Assembly (NCBI RefSeq): GCF_024713975.1
Contig: NC_091098.1
Location: 11,318,816-11,382,815, forward strand
Direction of reading: 5' to 3'
Source: Paralichthys olivaceus
Lineage: Eukaryota; Chordata; Actinopteri; Pleuronectiformes; Paralichthyidae
DNA length: 64,000 nucleotides
The translations under genes were made by a program, and so were the position numbers. The notes under the pieces are model-generated. The model searched no databases. It was not told the DNA's origin and worked only from the letters and a program-made list of their open reading frames with translations. Below, in pieces: positions 1-49,087 of the stretch (position 1 is the first letter of the stretch; each line of letters begins with the position of its first letter).

Positions 1-323
1 GATAACTCACTTTGGAAGTATTTATAGAAATATGTGACCTAAATGACATGCAAATTCAATAATGTTTGACAAGTTAGGAATTCAATGTAACCTAAGTTCA
101 AGGAAATAGAAGGCTAAGGTTGAATCTAAAGATTTCAAAGTTTCAGTTTTGCGGCAAGTGCATTGTTATCATTATTTAGCTTTATTTCAAGGTCCATATT
201 AGTTTCAGGTTATAGGACACTCAAAACTTATCTCCCAGAATGACTTACAACCACTCAACACATCCATGCAGTGCAGTGTGTTGGAATGTAAAGTAGGACT
301 ACCACACATGTCTGGCCTCTTAC

Positions 324-29584
<29,261 letters not shown>

Positions 29585-30404
29585 CTTGGACTCCCGTAGA
29601 AAAAAACAGCCAGTGGAAGAGGAAGCTGTGAGTCGCAGGGGGCGCTCACATCGCTCGAGTCTGGCAAAAACGTAACTTCGATGGCCTCCAACGAATAATA
29701 TTACATCCCAGGGTTGATCATCGCAGATCGTGCAGTTCCTAGATTATAAGAAATAATAATAATAACTCTTTCCATACACAAATAACACAAACAGCACTTA
29801 TTATTATCACTTATTCCCTGATGTTGTTCCCATTGGACAGTACAGCTGGACAACATTTTCAAATCGTTTTTTGATTCCATAAGATATATTTGTAAATGAA
29901 TTGTGTGTGATTAGACACATTTTATTTGAATGTGGTGTATTACAGTGACACCATGGCCTCCCTGAGTGCACTGCATGCCTCATGAATCATAAATGGTCAG
30001 ATATATAACTAGAATGGCACTCACTATGGATATGAAGTAACTTATATCAGAGTACCTCCATGCAACCCAACCTGTGTGGCAAACCCACTGTCTGCAAACA
30101 ACCTTCACAGGGACATGACAGGCAACTGGACCTGCATGTGTTTACTGAAGACATTTTAATGACAGTGTATGGTGTAGCTTAACATCTGAGGATTTAATAT
30201 TTATTCATCTATTTGTTTAATAGAATTTGTACATTATAACACTCATGGAGGTAGAATGTACTGTTGTACCTAACAATGTATTATGGAGCTATGTGCCTTG
30301 CTTGCCTGAAGGGGGCAGCACCTCTCGCTCACCAGACAAAAATGAGGCTCGTCGACTTCCGACTTCCTCCTTCCCATGAAGAGCAAGTCAAAGCTACTGC
30401 TGCA
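29585..30404. promoter_or_regulatory. Divergent ubr4/emc1 promoter interval
   Basis: Only 820 bp separate the ubr4 ATG (minus) from the emc1 ATG (plus), so both genes probably start within this interval. The ubr4 start reads CCAAGATGGCGTC on the minus strand, a good match to the YY1 element that often overlaps start codons of housekeeping genes. The emc1 side has ETS-like GACTTCC/CTTCC words near 30350-30375. No TATA box is evident. A repeat fragment (family C, 30049-30110) lies inside. Transcription start sites cannot be fixed from sequence alone. Confidence 0.6.
30049..30110. repeat. Family C short repeat, copy 2 (ubr4/emc1 promoter interval)
   Basis: ATCAGAGTACCTCCATGCA, CCCAACCTGTGTGGCAAAC and CACTGTCTGCAAACAAC match copy 1 at 26775 with few changes. 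It lies inside the divergent promoter interval. Confidence 0.5.
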
Positions 30405-40025
<9,621 letters not shown>

Positions 40026-40709
40026 AGTGACCGTCAAAAGTCTCATCTCTGACAAGCCCAGAGGCTGCACAGAGGACCTCAGCCCAAGGAGATGAGGTAG
40101 CTCAGGCCGTGCCTGTAGAAGAACCAAGGTCCAAGTTCAATAAGGCCCATAAGCAACTGCAGGGGTGAGGGGACGGCAGGGTGGGGGTGACGAGAGGGGT
40201 TAGAAAATGTTTTATGTGTTTATTTTTTAACTTATTTTGCAACCACAAGGAATAATTTCATAATAGAATAATCGTTTTTGTGCCATGTCGATTTGATGAC
40301 ATTTTTTAACACCTAACTAATTACAAATGAATGCAACATTGTTGGATCTATTAAATCATGGAAAGTCCAACACTGATTTTTTTTGTGTTTAAATTCTCCG
40401 GGACCAAGATGGGACAAAACCTTTTTTAGATGAATTTATTAACAATGAATAGGCTGAAAAAAAAACAGAACAGGTGGCTGTTTTTTTACAATGCTGTTTT
40501 TCCCCTAACTTGGACCTGGAGAATATAGACACTGCCTTTTTCTCGGAGGCAGAGGACTCAGCTGAACTTTAGTGCAGGAGAAGGGAACCCGTCTCCTGTT
40601 GTGAACATATGTAAACATCAGACAGTTTAGCAATGATGAATTTTTTCCCCAAATTTGTTTTGTCATGTTTCTGCTTTGTTAGACAGCTCTAATGGAGAGT
40701 GATAATAAA
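40026..40709 (+). other. emc1: Probable emc1 3' UTR with poly(A) signal
   Basis: The roughly 680 bp after the emc1 stop contain no coding signal. An AATAAA at 40704-40709 is the first consensus poly(A) signal after the stop, so the 3' UTR probably ends about 15-25 bp later. A longer form ending near the ATTAAA at about 41029 is possible. Confidence 0.5.
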
Positions 40710-41170
40710 TGTTGAGATCAGGTAAAAGAAGGCGTGCAACACGTGAGCATGATTTGGTTCAATGCCATAGTTATATGGTTTATACCTTTGGCCTGCTGAG
40801 ATATCTTAATGCCCTTTGTTTTGATGGCAAATGAACTGTGAATATTATATTATTTCTCCTGAAGACACTCCCACCAAAGATGGTGACAAAAAATGTCACA
40901 CTGTCTACACCATCACGTGGCTGATAAAGGAAAATGATCGACAGTAAATTTTATTGAATGTTATGTGTATCAGTCATCCACCAGCTCATGTTTCTGAGCA
41001 GTGTTCAATCTGCTGTTGTTGATGCTCCATTAAAATTAGTTTCAGATCTCCAGTTAATGTTTTTTTTTTTACAAAAGAGAAGAGTTCGATTAAGGTTTGA
41101 CATTATATAAGTAAACATGTAGTAAGCTAGGATCAGGAAACATATCTGTAATGTGTCTACTTTTTCTTAC

Positions 41171-41345
41171 AATGAATAGGTTGAAATGCATTTTCCAAAT
41201 AGAGTCTCCTTTAGTCCAATCAAGCTGCACCAAATTTCCCACACTTTTAAATACCAATGCCCTAGATATGTCTGTTGATTTCCATCAAGATCCATTGTCA
41301 TGATCCAATTATCCTCTGAGAAATCCACAGCAATCTTGAAAAACA
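41171..41345 (-). repeat. Family D dispersed repeat, inverted copy
   Basis: Read on the minus strand it contains ATCTAGGGCATTGG and AAATTTGGTGCAGCTTGATT, matching the copy at 46691. Decayed and non-coding, it sits between the emc1 and errfi1 3' ends. Confidence 0.5.
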
Positions 41346-41463
41346 CCCTGTCTCACAATGTGAAAACGTTTTACTTTTATTACAGAACAAGTCTGTGAGA
41401 ATCCGGGCAGAGCAAGAAAACAAAACACTGCACAATGACCCAATGATAGAATTAATAAGTTAT

Positions 41464-42582
41464 TTTATTTCTATAAATATATTAAAAACAAATTTACAAT
41501 GATTCACTTTTGACACAGCAACATGTTGAACTAACAAACAGCCACAGAACCTTCATGAGAACTTTCCAACTCACTGGTGTAACAGAGGCCGTAAATGTTG
41601 GTCTGCACTAATGTAACATGATAATTATTCTCCGCACACTGACATTCATCCACTTTCAGATCTTTACGTATGTGACCATGCAAGCAGTATTTGAGTTAAA
41701 TTCATACACTTTGTTAAATACCTTGCTTTAAAATGATCAATATTTAGTATTTGTCAACAGATCATAATTAAAAATAATTGCCTCTTTTACAAAGATGTAT
41801 ATAAACACAGCTGATGTGAAATCTTAAAACATTAATGACTTGCTGATGTCACTGATATCAAAAGGCCTGTCAATCATTATCAAGTATGATGGCAGGTATA
41901 AATTAGTTGGATCACTGAACGTACTTTTAAATAAATGAAACACTGACCACATAATAGTGAAATATGAAAGCAATCAATCAATGATATGATAATTGTGAGT
42001 GTATAGCAGGGGAATGTGGTTTGGTGTTTAAAGTAAAACCAGCTTTTTGATTGAGGACTGCACAATTACACTCAATTTGCTAAATTAATTAGCATTGAAA
42101 TTGACTAGAATCCATTGAAACTTATAAAAGAAAGTTCATTTTCAGGTGAAGTCAATATGAGAGGAGTTCACTGTCAAATTAACTATGAATCATAATTATC
42201 TTAGTGTGACAATGATTCTGCAAAAACATTAAATCCATCAAAAATATTATACTTAAGATGTAAAGCAGCATAGTCAAAAAATTCACGTACAAGCCCAGCT
42301 CGTACATACAGTAATTATTTGCTCACTTATAAGAGATGTCGTATTATCTCTGTTTCTATTGTGAGTGAGTGACTGACTGACAGACACTTTTTCTCCCTGT
42401 GAGATAACTGCAGTATCCCAGCAACCAAAATTAAAACTGGGAATAGGAGGTGAATATTTCTCTCCTGTTACTGAAAACACTGGAATGTTATGATGTTTCT
42501 CCCAGTTGAACTTGAGGAAAACGTGTTGCTAAAATACTGACTGGTAAAATGTTCAGTTAACATTCTCACAGTGTGAGAGTTT
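41464..42582 (-). other. errfi1: Probable errfi1 3' UTR with AU-rich element and poly(A) signal
   Basis: The 1.1 kb downstream of the errfi1 stop has no ORF of note. On the minus strand it contains ATTTATTTA (41936-41928), an AU-rich mRNA-decay element, and an AATAAA at 41469-41464 that would end the transcript. ERRFI1 mRNA is short-lived in mammals, so an ARE fits. The end point is a prediction. Confidence 0.5.
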
Positions 42583-44605
42583 CTATCTGTTCTGCCACAC
42601 CCTTGACGTTTCACCGTGGAGTCTCTCCCGTCGGTCTGTGCGTGCCGGTCGGCCCGGTGGCAGGAGGATGTAGTGTGTGGCGCTGGCCTGTCTCCCGTCC
42701 TTCAAGATGGGAACGATGCAGGGAGAAAACTGAGCTGCGGGGGGCGACCTTTCAGTGAGCTGTCTCTGTAAGGCCTTGCTCACATATTTTGGGTTAGCAG
42801 CAAAACTCTGCGTGGCAGGCATCACACCGTTGATATAAATTGGAAGGCTTTTGGGGCTAGGGGTGCGTGGTGGGCAGGGTGGGACTAAAGGGACCCTCGG
42901 AGGAATCTTGGGAGGCTTGTCTTCCCTGTGGGCGCTCACTGTCTTTACTAGAGCAGGAGGTTTTCCCGGGAGGGGGATGCGAGGAGGGATCAGTGGTTTG
43001 TCGGAGGGGCAGGTTGTGGTGCTGCTGTGTGGCTGGAAAGCATGGCCTGAGAAGGAAAAACGAAATCTGGCTGATTGCTGGGAATCCGACTGTTTGCTAC
43101 ACAAAGAATCTCCAACTGCTGACGCCACATGCTGCTGGTCCTCTCTGTGGAGAGCAGGTGCCCAGTTGTTGGCTTCGAACCCTCCTCCTCTACCTGTTGG
43201 TCTGTCCTCTCTGCCTGGCCAAGAGAAAGCCATGGAGCCGAGTCCAGCTCCACCTGCTGGGACTGGCTCCACCAGCCTTTCCTGGTAGGCATGATTCACT
43301 TGTCCACACTCTCTGTTGCTGCCCCTGGTTATGACCTTGGGGCAGCTTTTGGGCAAAAGGCGCCGTCGGTCACTGGTAAAAAACTCAACCTCGTTATCGG
43401 CTGCTTCGTCCGACATGAGCTCCTCAGGGTCAGGGAGAGGTGGAAGGGGTTTGGGCCCTCTGTGGAAGCTCCCGAACACTGTCCGTCTCTGGGAAGAAGG
43501 GACCACCTGGTCTCCCTCATGGGGCCGCAGTAGGTTATCTGACATCAGGCAATAACTATCAGAGTAGAATGGAGACTGAGGGCAGGAAATATTAGCTGAA
43601 AAAGAGAAAAAAGAATCACATATCAAACCCATGTCCTCGTGACATCTTAAACACCAAGAAACCACAGACAAGGTTTTGCTATCACTGTTGTTTCCTGAAG
43701 AGGGGAAACAACTCTCACAGGAAGAAACATGGAAAACAACTTGCAGTGAGAAAACCTGAGAGAAGTGATGGTGTAGGAGGGAAAAATACCAGAGGGAGCG
43801 GGCTGCCCACTCTTAGAAAAAAACTCTTGTTGTTTTTAATGAAGGTATCGTACAGGAAACTGGAGCAAGAATATGTCGAAAACAACCGCTTGACCTATCA
43901 CCCTCTTCGTCAAACATCAGCCACAACACCCTGATTAACACAGGAATCGTCATTATCTGCAGGACGGGCCGCAATCTTAACGGAGCTTCCCATAACCTTC
44001 TCTGTGGAAACATCCGATGTGCTCCAGACTGCAGGAACAGCTGGTGACCAGGGAGCGATAGCTTCCCCTCCATCTCCACTCCGCTTCTCTGCTACACTGC
44101 TCAGTTCACTGATGACAAGCTCGCAAACACTCGCCTGGCCACATGCTGTTTTATTAGTCAACCAGGGTTTACACTGTATTTTGACAGGCCATGAAAAACT
44201 TTGGAATAAAATCTATTCATTCTAGTGGCGTATGTACAGGAAATATTTGATTTATTATCGCAAACATTTATAGCACTTGTTAAAGTCAAAAACAGTTCAA
44301 CAAATTTACATGGATATGTTTGTGTGTTTTTAAAGTACGATGTCGCACAAAATATATTTCGGTAAATTTGACTAAAAGAAATATTGACTCAAATTTACAA
44401 AACATATGAATCAGTATTAGTGAATACATTTCAATCTGAGGGAAAATAATTGAGTAATGTCTTAAAATGTGTAAAAAATCATATGTAAAAGACTCACAGT
44501 TAAATTCCTTGGCCATTTGCTGCTGTTGAAGCTCCGTCAGGTTGTGTTCCATGTCAGCACTTAGGCCCAAGCACATGCTGCAAAGTAAGAGAGGTTGAGA
44601 AATCC

Positions 44606-44642
<37 letters not shown>

Positions 44643-45734
44643 CATTCCTGCACATAGTAAGTCATTATATGTGAGAAAACATGCTTGACATATGCTTTAA
44701 CAGAATATATGTTCCGTTCATTATTTACATTATGTAACTCAACATCTTCACTGAACCGTATTCTTCACGTATGTTTGCTCTTTGTTTACCTGATGTCATT
44801 TTTCCATATCAATATTTCATTTTACTTTTGCTTCTTCAAATTATTTTTTTGTCTGTTTTTATCAAACTCAACAGTCTAAGGATAGAGGATGTTGTACCGT
44901 TTATAGATTGTAAAGGCAAGATTATGATTTTGTCCTTTTTAAAAAGAATAGACGTGGAAACACCTAGAGGATTATGTCAGGGAGTAATTTAAAGTGCAAG
45001 TTAAAGTTAGTTAACTTTAAATGAAAGGTGTTCTTATTTTAATAACATCTTAAAGACTTGCTGTTGAGTTGCTTTAAAACTTTTAAAATAGTATTAGTAA
45101 TTGTTTTGTCTCTTCTTACATCAAACAAGGTAGAAGGATATGAAAAACAATGAAAAAAAGGAAACATTAGAGTCATACCCCTGATATGATATACTATACT
45201 GCATGATAATAACTGATTGCTGTTCACAGCTTGTTCCATGGACTGTATATAAAGACGGATGATGCATCTCCACTCCCTCAAATGAAGCCAAAATATCCCA
45301 GATAAGAATGCGGTCATCTTGTGCATTTGAAGCCTGTGATCATGGGATGGAGCAGCAGTAGTGAGGTCCCACTAATACACATGCTCAACCAATCACGAGT
45401 CAGTGTCAGCTGTCAATCAGGATGTTTCACCTTGTTTTTTATAGAATCAAAACCAAACTATATAAATATACCTAAAACGACAGAAACCTTTGAGAAAAGT
45501 ATATTTAACATGTACTTTGACTTTTTTGTTTGGTCCACGTCCAAACTGCTATCAGGCAGGGTTAATAAATTTATTTCCAGCCAGCCACGTGACAATCAAG
45601 ATGCTTTAGCTTCACTTTTACTGAGTTGCTGTTTGGTCCATCTTTATATAACGTCTATGGTTTGTTCTGGTCAGTGTCAGGATAGTGTTGGTGTACCTGA
45701 GGTCCTGCTGTCCCCAACTGTGTTTCTGACTCAT
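42583..45734 (-). CDS. errfi1: ERRFI1/Mig-6 homologue, EGFR-family feedback inhibitor, 376 aa, three coding exons
   Basis: Mig-6 is a cytosolic, growth-factor-induced adaptor that binds the C-lobe of activated EGFR/ErbB kinases and blocks them. Coding exons: 45697-45734, 44498-44577, 42583-43595; phases match. The protein begins MSQKHSWGQQDLS and then DMEHNLTELQQQQ, aligning with human RKTYWSS...ITMAYSLNSSAQE. Further blocks are PHEGDQVV, PKPLPPLPDPEE (SH3-type proline motif), DNEVEFFTS, PPKIPPRVPL, TPSPKSLPIYINGVMP and NPKYVSKALQRQ (the kinase-binding segment, Tyr310). The end is ATHYILLP with Tyr348. Human Mig-6 is 462 aa; this copy is shorter and lacks the N-terminal CRIB-like stretch in frame. 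Teleosts have a and b copies and I cannot tell which this is. It converges with emc1. Confidence 0.9.
44611..44638. repeat. (GT)n microsatellite upstream of errfi1 coding exon 2
   Basis: Fourteen TG units lie just upstream (minus-strand sense) of the acceptor of the exon ending at 44577. Confidence 0.85.
45236..45660. mobile_element. Family B element with intact terminal inverted repeats, 425 bp
   Basis: The left end is CCATGGACTGTATATAAAGA. The right end, reversed, is CCATAGACGTTATATAAAGA; they match in 17 of 20 positions. There is no long ORF, so this is a MITE-like, non-autonomous element. It lies in errfi1 intron 2, just downstream of the start-codon exon. Confidence 0.75.
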
Positions 45735-45822
45735 GGTCAGTCGTGTTCTTTAATATCCTGAAGGTCTGTATCGGTAGAGCTCCAGCACAATTCAGCTTCG
45801 TCAAACCCATCACCGCTTCATT
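45735..45822 (-). other. errfi1: errfi1 5' UTR part of exon 2, with two upstream ATGs
   Basis: A CTAG acceptor at 45823-45824 probably opens exon 2. Between it and the chosen start (45734) are two upstream ATGs. The first (45821) reads MKR then TGA. That stop overlaps a second ATG (TGATG, at 45810), which opens a 45-codon ORF that runs through the main start in another frame and stops early in the next coding exon. The main-frame sequence just upstream has an in-frame TAA, so the main ORF cannot extend further within this exon. The main ATG has a good ACCATGA context. Confidence 0.55.
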
Positions 45823-46014
45823 CTAGCCAGGGGGAGAGAGAACATAGAGCTGAAACATCCACACTTCGTTACAGCAGGTGAGTCAGAACGAAGCTTTAAA
45901 CGCTAAAAACATGATTCCACCACATTCGGATTTTGCGTGACAGGACTCCATCCAGATGTTCTGGTCACGCCTTCATCAGCAGTTTGAAATGCTCATAAAC
46001 AGGCCACATAAACT

Positions 46015-46145
46015 GTCGGATATTTAGGAGTGTATGTAATTTGGTGCAGATCCAAATAAATATCAGGATGCATTTAATTTAAATGTTTCATAAGGGGACT
46101 CTTGAGTTTTGGTGGAGGATTATGCTCTACTGAGTTCCATTCTAA
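46015..46145 (+). repeat. Family D dispersed repeat, fragment
   Basis: It contains TAATTTGGTGCAGATCC and GGTGGAGGATTATGCTCTAC, typical of the 3' part of this teleost repeat. It lies in the long 5' intron of errfi1. Confidence 0.5.
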
Positions 46146-46690
46146 TTTATATGATCAACACAGCATGGCTACACACTTACATTCTACGTTGTGCACTGAA
46201 ACAACACGGAGTGCATCAGAAGCATTTTGTGAAAAAACCATCACATCTTCATCTTGTCCTGATTATTTGCAGTAAATAACAACATTACATTCGCTGCATA
46301 GTTTAGGTGAGCCTCCAGGAAAACAACAGTCACAACAAAAGCTCAGTAAATGACTTCAGTCTGCTCGGGCAGCTGCCATGTGTATCTCTTTGTGGTTCCA
46401 GCTTAAAGCCATCTCTCTGATGAGCAGGCTATTGCACAACCTCTGGGTCAGATGTGGGAGGGCAGCAGGCAGCGCTCCTCACCCTCCTCACCCTCCTCCT
46501 TCTCTGTGACCATGAAACCCTGCAGTATCCGCCCTCACAACAGGGGCTAATTGTGCAGCATTCCTGTGATGCTGAATGACAAACCCGCCAGTGCTTACAC
46601 ACACACACTCACACACACACATACGCACACAGAAACTTAAGGAAAAGTTCATGTCATTCAGATTTGGCTGTGGTTCCTATATTTTGATTA

Positions 46691-46990
46691 CCTTCCAAGG
46701 AGGTTATGTTTTAACCCCTGACCGTTTGTTTGTTTGTTTGTCAGATGGATTACACAAAAACTACTGAACAGATTTCCATTAAGAAACAATCCATTAAACT
46801 TTAATGTGGACCTAGACAACGTTCTATCTTTCTTCTTTAACAAATATCGAAGTATGGTGCTTTTCAACACTTTTCACTGATTTTCCAGGGAATAATTCAT
46901 GGATTCATGGTGAAATATTTAGGGGACTGATATCTATGAGCGTGTGAAATCTGGTGCAGCTTGGTTGAATTTAAGGGGACTGTTGTTGGG
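46691..46990 (+). repeat. Family D dispersed repeat, longest copy
   Basis: It contains CCTTCCAAGGAGGTTATG, TTTGTTTGTTTGTCAG, GGGAATAATTCATGGATTCA and TAGGGGACTGATATCTATGA. This is a pattern I recall as widespread in percomorph genomes. No ORF. Confidence 0.6.
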
Positions 46991-48414
46991 ATTGGTGGAT
47001 ATGTCATTCTAGTTCATTTATTTATCATTTGAAGAAAAGGGACTTGTAAAAACACCACACCACCACTAACAAGGAAATACTTTACTACTACAACAAATAC
47101 TAAGTGTAATAAATAGTAGAAGCTTGGAGGTATTGCATGAAATATATGTCACCATCTACAGAGTGGTTAAAGAAACTTGTCAGAAAAATATGATAAGTGT
47201 GTTTGTTATATGTCAAATCCAAATCTCCATGTTTCTTAGATATTCGTCTTTTTAATATTAAACTACTGGTACATAAGTGACTGCCTCTTCTTGTTTCCTG
47301 ATATGACAGCAGCTGTTCACATTTCCAATTGGAGACGGACACGTGTATTCTGGGTGAGGTGAGGATCATCCTGCTTTTATACGAGAGGTGACAACATCAG
47401 CTTTGCTCCCTTGGCTTTGAAGTGTAAAGCCAGAGCACAAGCTTAGATTAATCACATCGTCTGACAACTGACGGGGTTTAAAATTGAGTGACGGCCTTCT
47501 GCAGGCAGGACTCTACCCTGATGGCATGTCCATGAGCAAAGCACTCATTGTCTTCGAAAAGCAATGTAATTTCTGTAAAAATCTAAAATTCTGAACATCA
47601 AACTGTGCAGAATATTCCTCCTCTAGGGTTCAACACAATATTTATAACGTAGATACGACACAAACACTTAGTGCCCCAGTTAATAACACGAACAGCTATA
47701 TTTCACAATAAAATATTAAATTTCAGGTAATGCTCACTTGAGTTTCTCTTTCCTGTCTGTATAAGCCTGCGGCAATTCACCTGCAAAACCACTAATTACA
47801 AATCCCCACACACACACACACACACATGCCTGGAGGCCTAAAGGTCTCCATCTTACTCTTCAAAGTCTTGCTTTGTTTCCTGTCCCTACAGTTGACGTGG
47901 GAAGCAAACAATGCAGCGCATGCATAATGCAACAACAAAAAAGAAACACTCCACAAACAAAACGAAGTGAGTCGTGCATCTATTTGAATATTCATGTGAT
48001 CCTTAAAACAACCGACTGTGGCGTCATTTCCGCCAGTGAACCTCGGAGATGGAAGACGCTGAACAATTATGAATTCTACCGGCAATTACTCAGTGTCCAT
48101 GAATGGGGCCACTCTCAGGCATGAATGGGCCTTTGTGTCACTTTAGTGTGCAGCGAAACAAGCCTGAAAATCCAAGTGAACTCTCCCATGAGGTTAGGAC
48201 TGAAGATACGCCATGGAGACAAGCAGACAGAGCCAAGGTATGGGCCTGCACCACAAATCCCCTGCAGGACAACCACGTGTTGGAAGGACAAACCAGAGAC
48301 TCCAAAACACTGTTTGTTTATCTCTTGCGGGAGCCTTGATGTGTTGTCGTTGGCTGTTCCCACTTCACTTTATTCAGGCAAGAAGCCATTCACTGACTGG
48401 ACCATAGACTCTAA

Positions 48415-48732
48415 AGCTGAGTTCAGACATGCAATGGACTCCACAGGTCCTCTGTATTTTCTCCAGAGGAGATGCATGTGGAACGCAAATGTCTGAGTGA
48501 AGCCCTTTTCAGAAATCACCTCCGGGTAAAATCCGAAGAATTGGCTACAGAGTTTACCCGTAGTCTGCCTTTCACACATGCACAATACAGCGGAAGCTTT
48601 TATGCACAGACACGTTCACAACAGCAACAGTTCCTCCACGTTATTCAGGTGAGAGGCGGAGCAGTCCGGGGCAGAAGAAAGAGACAGGAAGTGACGTATT
48701 ATTTTATCCGGAGGTCATGTCTGAAAACGGCT
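48415..48732. mobile_element. Family A element with terminal inverted repeats
   Basis: The left end GAGTTCAGACATG and right end CATGTCTGAAAAC are inverted copies. The interior has GGAGTTTACCCG-like and GACACGTTCACAAC blocks shared with the copies at 25934 and 58715. At about 318 bp without a transposase ORF, it is a non-autonomous DNA-transposon candidate. It abuts a family B element on its right. Confidence 0.65.
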
Positions 48733-49087
48733 TATATAAAGATGGACGGATGACTGCTCCCCAAATGTGAAGCCAAAGTGTCTTGATTGCCTTCTTGTGG
48801 CTGGTTGCAGTATAGGTCATAAATGCTGTCCCCTCCATGTTGGTGAATGGGACATGAGTTCCACTAAAAAGTCACAATACATGACTGCCATTTCACCTAG
48901 TTCTTATCATACTGATATTTGTCCAAGTGTTTTCTTTTTTTTTTCTCACTACCGCTGCTCTATGCTATGATCGCTACAGCACAGACTCTGGCTCCAAATG
49001 AGAAAAGATGACAGTGTTCGTATCTGTGATTTTTGGCTTCATTTCTGGATAGTGGGAGGAAGTGGAGAAACTTTATACAGTCCATGG
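48731..49087. mobile_element. Family B element abutting family A
   Basis: It begins TTATATAAAGATGGACGG and ends ACTTTATACAGTCCATGG, inverted relatives of the 45236 termini. The interior carries the family signature AGACTCTGGCTCC. Its left end directly follows the right terminal repeat of the family A element at 48415-48732. Confidence 0.7.

Noticed and set aside
30264..30404. In-frame upstream ATGs extending emc1 by 47 codons
   Set aside because: The extension would place a polar segment before the signal peptide and has no EMC1 similarity; the ATG at 30405 begins a typical signal peptide.
43129..43533. Plus-strand ORFs of 134-155 codons over 42851-43533
   Set aside because: They lie antisense to the large errfi1 coding exon, whose GC-rich proline codons create open frames on the other strand; they have no recognisable protein features.
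44286..44645. 119-codon minus-strand ORF starting [10 protein letters not shown]
   Set aside because: It begins in the GT microsatellite and reads into an intron; only 44498-44577 is a real errfi1 exon.
48125..48753. Plus-strand ORFs of 93-123 codons
   Set aside because: They fall in the family A repeat and its flank, have no coding character and match other non-coding copies.
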